Shown: positions 62,446 through 64,000 of the stretch, one piece after another
How positions within the stretch are numbered: position 1 is the first letter of the stretch
How the letters are laid out: the number at the start of each line of letters is the position of its first letter
Assembly (NCBI RefSeq): GCF_900109775.1
Contig: NZ_FOAX01000003.1
Location: 62,001 to 126,000 of the forward strand
Direction: 5' to 3'
DNA length: 64,000 nucleotides
From: Pseudoxanthomonas sp. GM95
Lineage (GTDB): Bacteria; Pseudomonadota; Gammaproteobacteria; Xanthomonadales; Xanthomonadaceae
Translations under genes and position numbers: made by a program
The notes under the pieces: model-generated
What the model saw: only the letters and a program-made list of their open reading frames with translations
Databases searched by the model: none
Told to the model about the DNA's origin: nothing

Positions 62446-63597
62446 TTACAAGCCCAGCGCCCTGGCCTTGGCCGCATCGTAATCGGCCTGCGTGATCAGG
62501 CCCAGGTCCAGCATTTCCTTGGCCTTCTTCAACTTGGCGATCGCATCGTCGGCGGCCGGCGCAGCCGGCGTGGCCGGCTGCTGCAGGCTGCCGATCCCGC
62601 CGGCCATGCCCGAGGCCATGCCCAGCCCGACCAGGCCGGCCGCGCCGCTGTGTTCGCCGGCCGACTGCATGCCCTGGGCCACGCTGGCCTGCAGGTTGGA
62701 ATTGCCGCGCGACCCGGACAGCGCATCGGCGCGCTGCACGGTCTTGAGTAGCTCGCGCGTGTTGGCGTCGTACTCGATCGAGACGATCGCGGTCTTGACG
62801 ATGGCCAGGCCGCGATCGGACTTCCACTGGTAGCCCGCTTCCACCGCCTCGGACAGGCTCTTGGCGAAGCCCAGAGAATCCTGCTGCAGCTTGGTGATGC
62901 GGTTGCCCTTGGATGGATCGTTGGAATACAGGCTGAAAGCCGGCGCCAGCGAGCCCACCACTTCGTTGAACAGCTGCGTGGCCGCGGCGTTGTCCAGGTC
63001 GGTGAAGTCGAACACCTGGCCCGGCTGCAAATACGCGGCCGGCACGAAATTCTTCACGAACAGGATCGGGTCGATGATCTTCAGGGTGTACGAGCCCCGC
63101 GTGACCGCGCCGACCTGCGTGTTGAGGAAGCCATCGTCCCAGTAGATTTCCGACTGGGTGCCGAAGCGGTTGTCCGGCAGTTCCTTCAACGAGACGAAGT
63201 ATGCCGCCTGCTGCGATCCCGGCTGGCCGCCGAACTTGAAGCGCTCCCAGCTCTGCGTCACCAGCGAGGCCAGCAAGCCGTCGCCGGCGTAGATCGACTT
63301 GGAATTGGGATCGTCCGAGCGCCACTCGTAGCCGCCCGGCTCGGCGACAAAACCGGTGATCTTGCCGTCCTGGAACAGCAGCAGGCCGTAGCCCTCGGGC
63401 ACGACGATCTTCGACCCGTTGCTGATGATGTTGGACGAACCGTGCGTGTTTGACCCCCGCCCGGCGTTGGTGCCCTGTGGCACCGCGGCGAACACCGCCG
63501 CCGTGGACGGCAGGCCGGCCGGCACGGTGTAGAAATCCTTCCACTGGTCGGCGAGCACGCCGCCGACCGCCCCTGCCACTGCCTGTATCAGACCCAT
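62446..63597 (-). CDS. SPFH-domain protein with C-terminal SHOCT, YdjI / virion-core-like
   Basis: A 383-residue cytoplasmic-side protein. An N-terminal amphipathic start (MGLIQAVAGAVGGVLADQW) is followed by the SPFH/band-7 domain of the YdjI/virion-core subgroup (about 60-290: IVVPEGYGLLLFQDGKITGF, YTLKIIDPILFVKNFVPAAY). A Gly/Ala-rich flexible part (SGAAGLVGLGMASGMAGGIG) precedes a SHOCT helix pair at the end (KLKKAKEMLDLGLITQADYD). AAGGAG lies 9 nt before the ATG at 63597. It is the first gene of a three-gene operon with the double zinc-ribbon protein and a small membrane protein. A scaffold role at the inner membrane under envelope stress is inferred from relatives. Confidence 0.87.
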   Translation of the reverse strand: MGLIQAVAGAVGGVLADQWKDFYTVPAGLPSTAAVFAAVPQGTNAGRGSNTHGSSNIISNGSKIVVPEGYGLLLFQDGKITGFVAEPGGYEWRSDDPNSKSIYAGDGLLASLVTQSWERFKFGGQPGSQQAAYFVSLKELPDNRFGTQSEIYWDDGFLNTQVGAVTRGSYTLKIIDPILFVKNFVPAAYLQPGQVFDFTDLDNAAATQLFNEVVGSLAPAFSLYSNDPSKGNRITKLQQDSLGFAKSLSEAVEAGYQWKSDRGLAIVKTAIVSIEYDANTRELLKTVQRADALSGSRGNSNLQASVAQGMQSAGEHSGAAGLVGLGMASGMAGGIGSLQQPATPAAPAADDAIAKLKKAKEMLDLGLITQADYDAAKARALGL

Positions 63598-63719
63598 GCC
63601 AGCTCTCCTTGATCCGGGACGGGCCGGTGCCCGCCATGCGCGCCGCACTATAGCGCCTCGGGTCGTGCGGTCTGCACCAACCAATGGCATAGGAACGGAC
63701 GCGCATCGCCCGGCATTCC

Positions 63720-63754
63720 GGTCAGGCTCCGCAAACCGCGCACGGAACCTGACC
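63720..63754. repeat. 12-bp inverted repeat after the terminal SDR gene
   Basis: GGTCAGGCTCCG (63720-63731) against CGGAACCTGACC (63743-63754), one mismatch that becomes a G-U pair in minus-strand RNA. It is 8 bp past the SDR stop, without T-tract, and similar in placement to the hairpins at 16874 and 28750. Confidence 0.45.
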
Positions 63755-63762
63755 TGTCGCGC

Positions 63763-64000
63763 TTAGCGGTTGCCGCCGCCGGCCTTGAGCAGCTCGCCGG
63801 TGAGCCAGCCGGCGTCATCGGAGGCCAGGAATACCGCGATCGAGGCGATGTCGCTCGGCACGCCGATGCGGCCCAATGGGGTCTGCGCGACGATCTGCGA
63901 CTGGAAGTCCGAACCGATGAAGCCCGCCGTCTGCGCGCCCTCGGTATCGACCATGCCGGGGTTGATGCTGTTGACGCGGATGCCGCGCGGGCCCAGCTCA
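63763..64000 (-). CDS. SDR-family oxidoreductase, C-terminal part (gene continues past the window)
   Basis: About 79 codons of a short-chain dehydrogenase C-terminus: [19 protein letters not shown] (the usual strand and PG loop after the catalytic Tyr), then [20 protein letters not shown] and the closing [12 protein letters not shown]. All are standard for classical SDRs close to the FabG/3-oxoacyl reductase type. The cofactor and catalytic residues lie outside the window, so the substrate cannot be judged. Confidence 0.88.
   Translation of the reverse strand, partial: ELGPRGIRVNSINPGMVDTEGAQTAGFIGSDFQSQIVAQTPLGRIGVPSDIASIAVFLASDDAGWLTGELLKAGGGNR

Overview
The window is about 67% GC, densely packed, and coding on both strands. 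Gene content points to a gammaproteobacterium of the Xanthomonadaceae (Lysobacteraceae; Xanthomonas, Pseudoxanthomonas, Stenotrophomonas or relatives). The main reasons are an effector with a C-terminal XVIPCD (the type IV secretion signal described from Xanthomonas), a compact glp locus, a TonB-dependent receptor beside polysaccharide hydrolases, and many lineage-typical lipoproteins. It looks like ordinary chromosome. I found no insertion sequence, phage, CRISPR array, rRNA or tRNA.

Layout: (1) 0-3.5 kb: the end of a six-hairpin glycosidase-like gene, a serine hydrolase, and a DUF6445 gene broken by one frameshift. (2) 3.5-8.7 kb: glycerol catabolism, transcribed right to left as glpR, a terminator, then glpD-glpF-glpK, with a putative 19-residue leader peptide overlapping the glpF start. 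(3) 8.7-15 kb: an MBL-fold hydrolase divergent from a TetR regulator with two operator-like palindromes, a TonB-C-like protein, an aldose epimerase, an exported minimal ATP-dependent DNA ligase, an SPFH lipoprotein and an EamA transporter. (4) 15-21 kb: trehalase, TonB-dependent receptor and a CBM56-GH64 beta-1,3-glucanase, a set suited to fungal or yeast carbohydrate. (5) 21-35 kb: alpha/beta hydrolases, a cupin, a SulP transporter, an MscS channel flanked by two paralogous tiny cysteine-motif proteins, an SDR, an M1 metallopeptidase with a membrane partner, a methyltransferase and an acyltransferase. (6) 35-39 kb: a GGDEF-EAL protein and a DUF2884 protein.

(7) 39-42 kb holds the most interesting system: a lytic transglycosylase-like effector with a peptidoglycan-binding domain and XVIPCD, directly preceded by a lipoprotein that is its likely immunity protein and by a second cysteine-rich lipoprotein. 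This looks like an antibacterial X-T4SS effector/immunity module. (8) 42-55 kb: a DUF1345 gene with a frameshift, an outer-membrane barrel, a penicillin-acylase family hydrolase, an EAL protein, two LysR regulators divergent from a Rid protein and an aldo/keto reductase, a GGDEF protein, a DLH-like hydrolase and a YiiX-like cysteine hydrolase. (9) 55-64 kb: a GNAT enzyme, a zinc-ribbon/SDR fusion followed by a pseudouridine-synthase homologue whose catalytic Asp position is Glu, a hybrid histidine kinase, and a three-gene operon of SPFH-SHOCT protein, double zinc-ribbon protein and small membrane protein. That operon recalls the ydjI/ydjG envelope-stress genes of Bacillus. The window ends inside an SDR gene.

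Start codons were chosen by ribosome-binding sites and family length. Family names come from motif recognition, not from a search.
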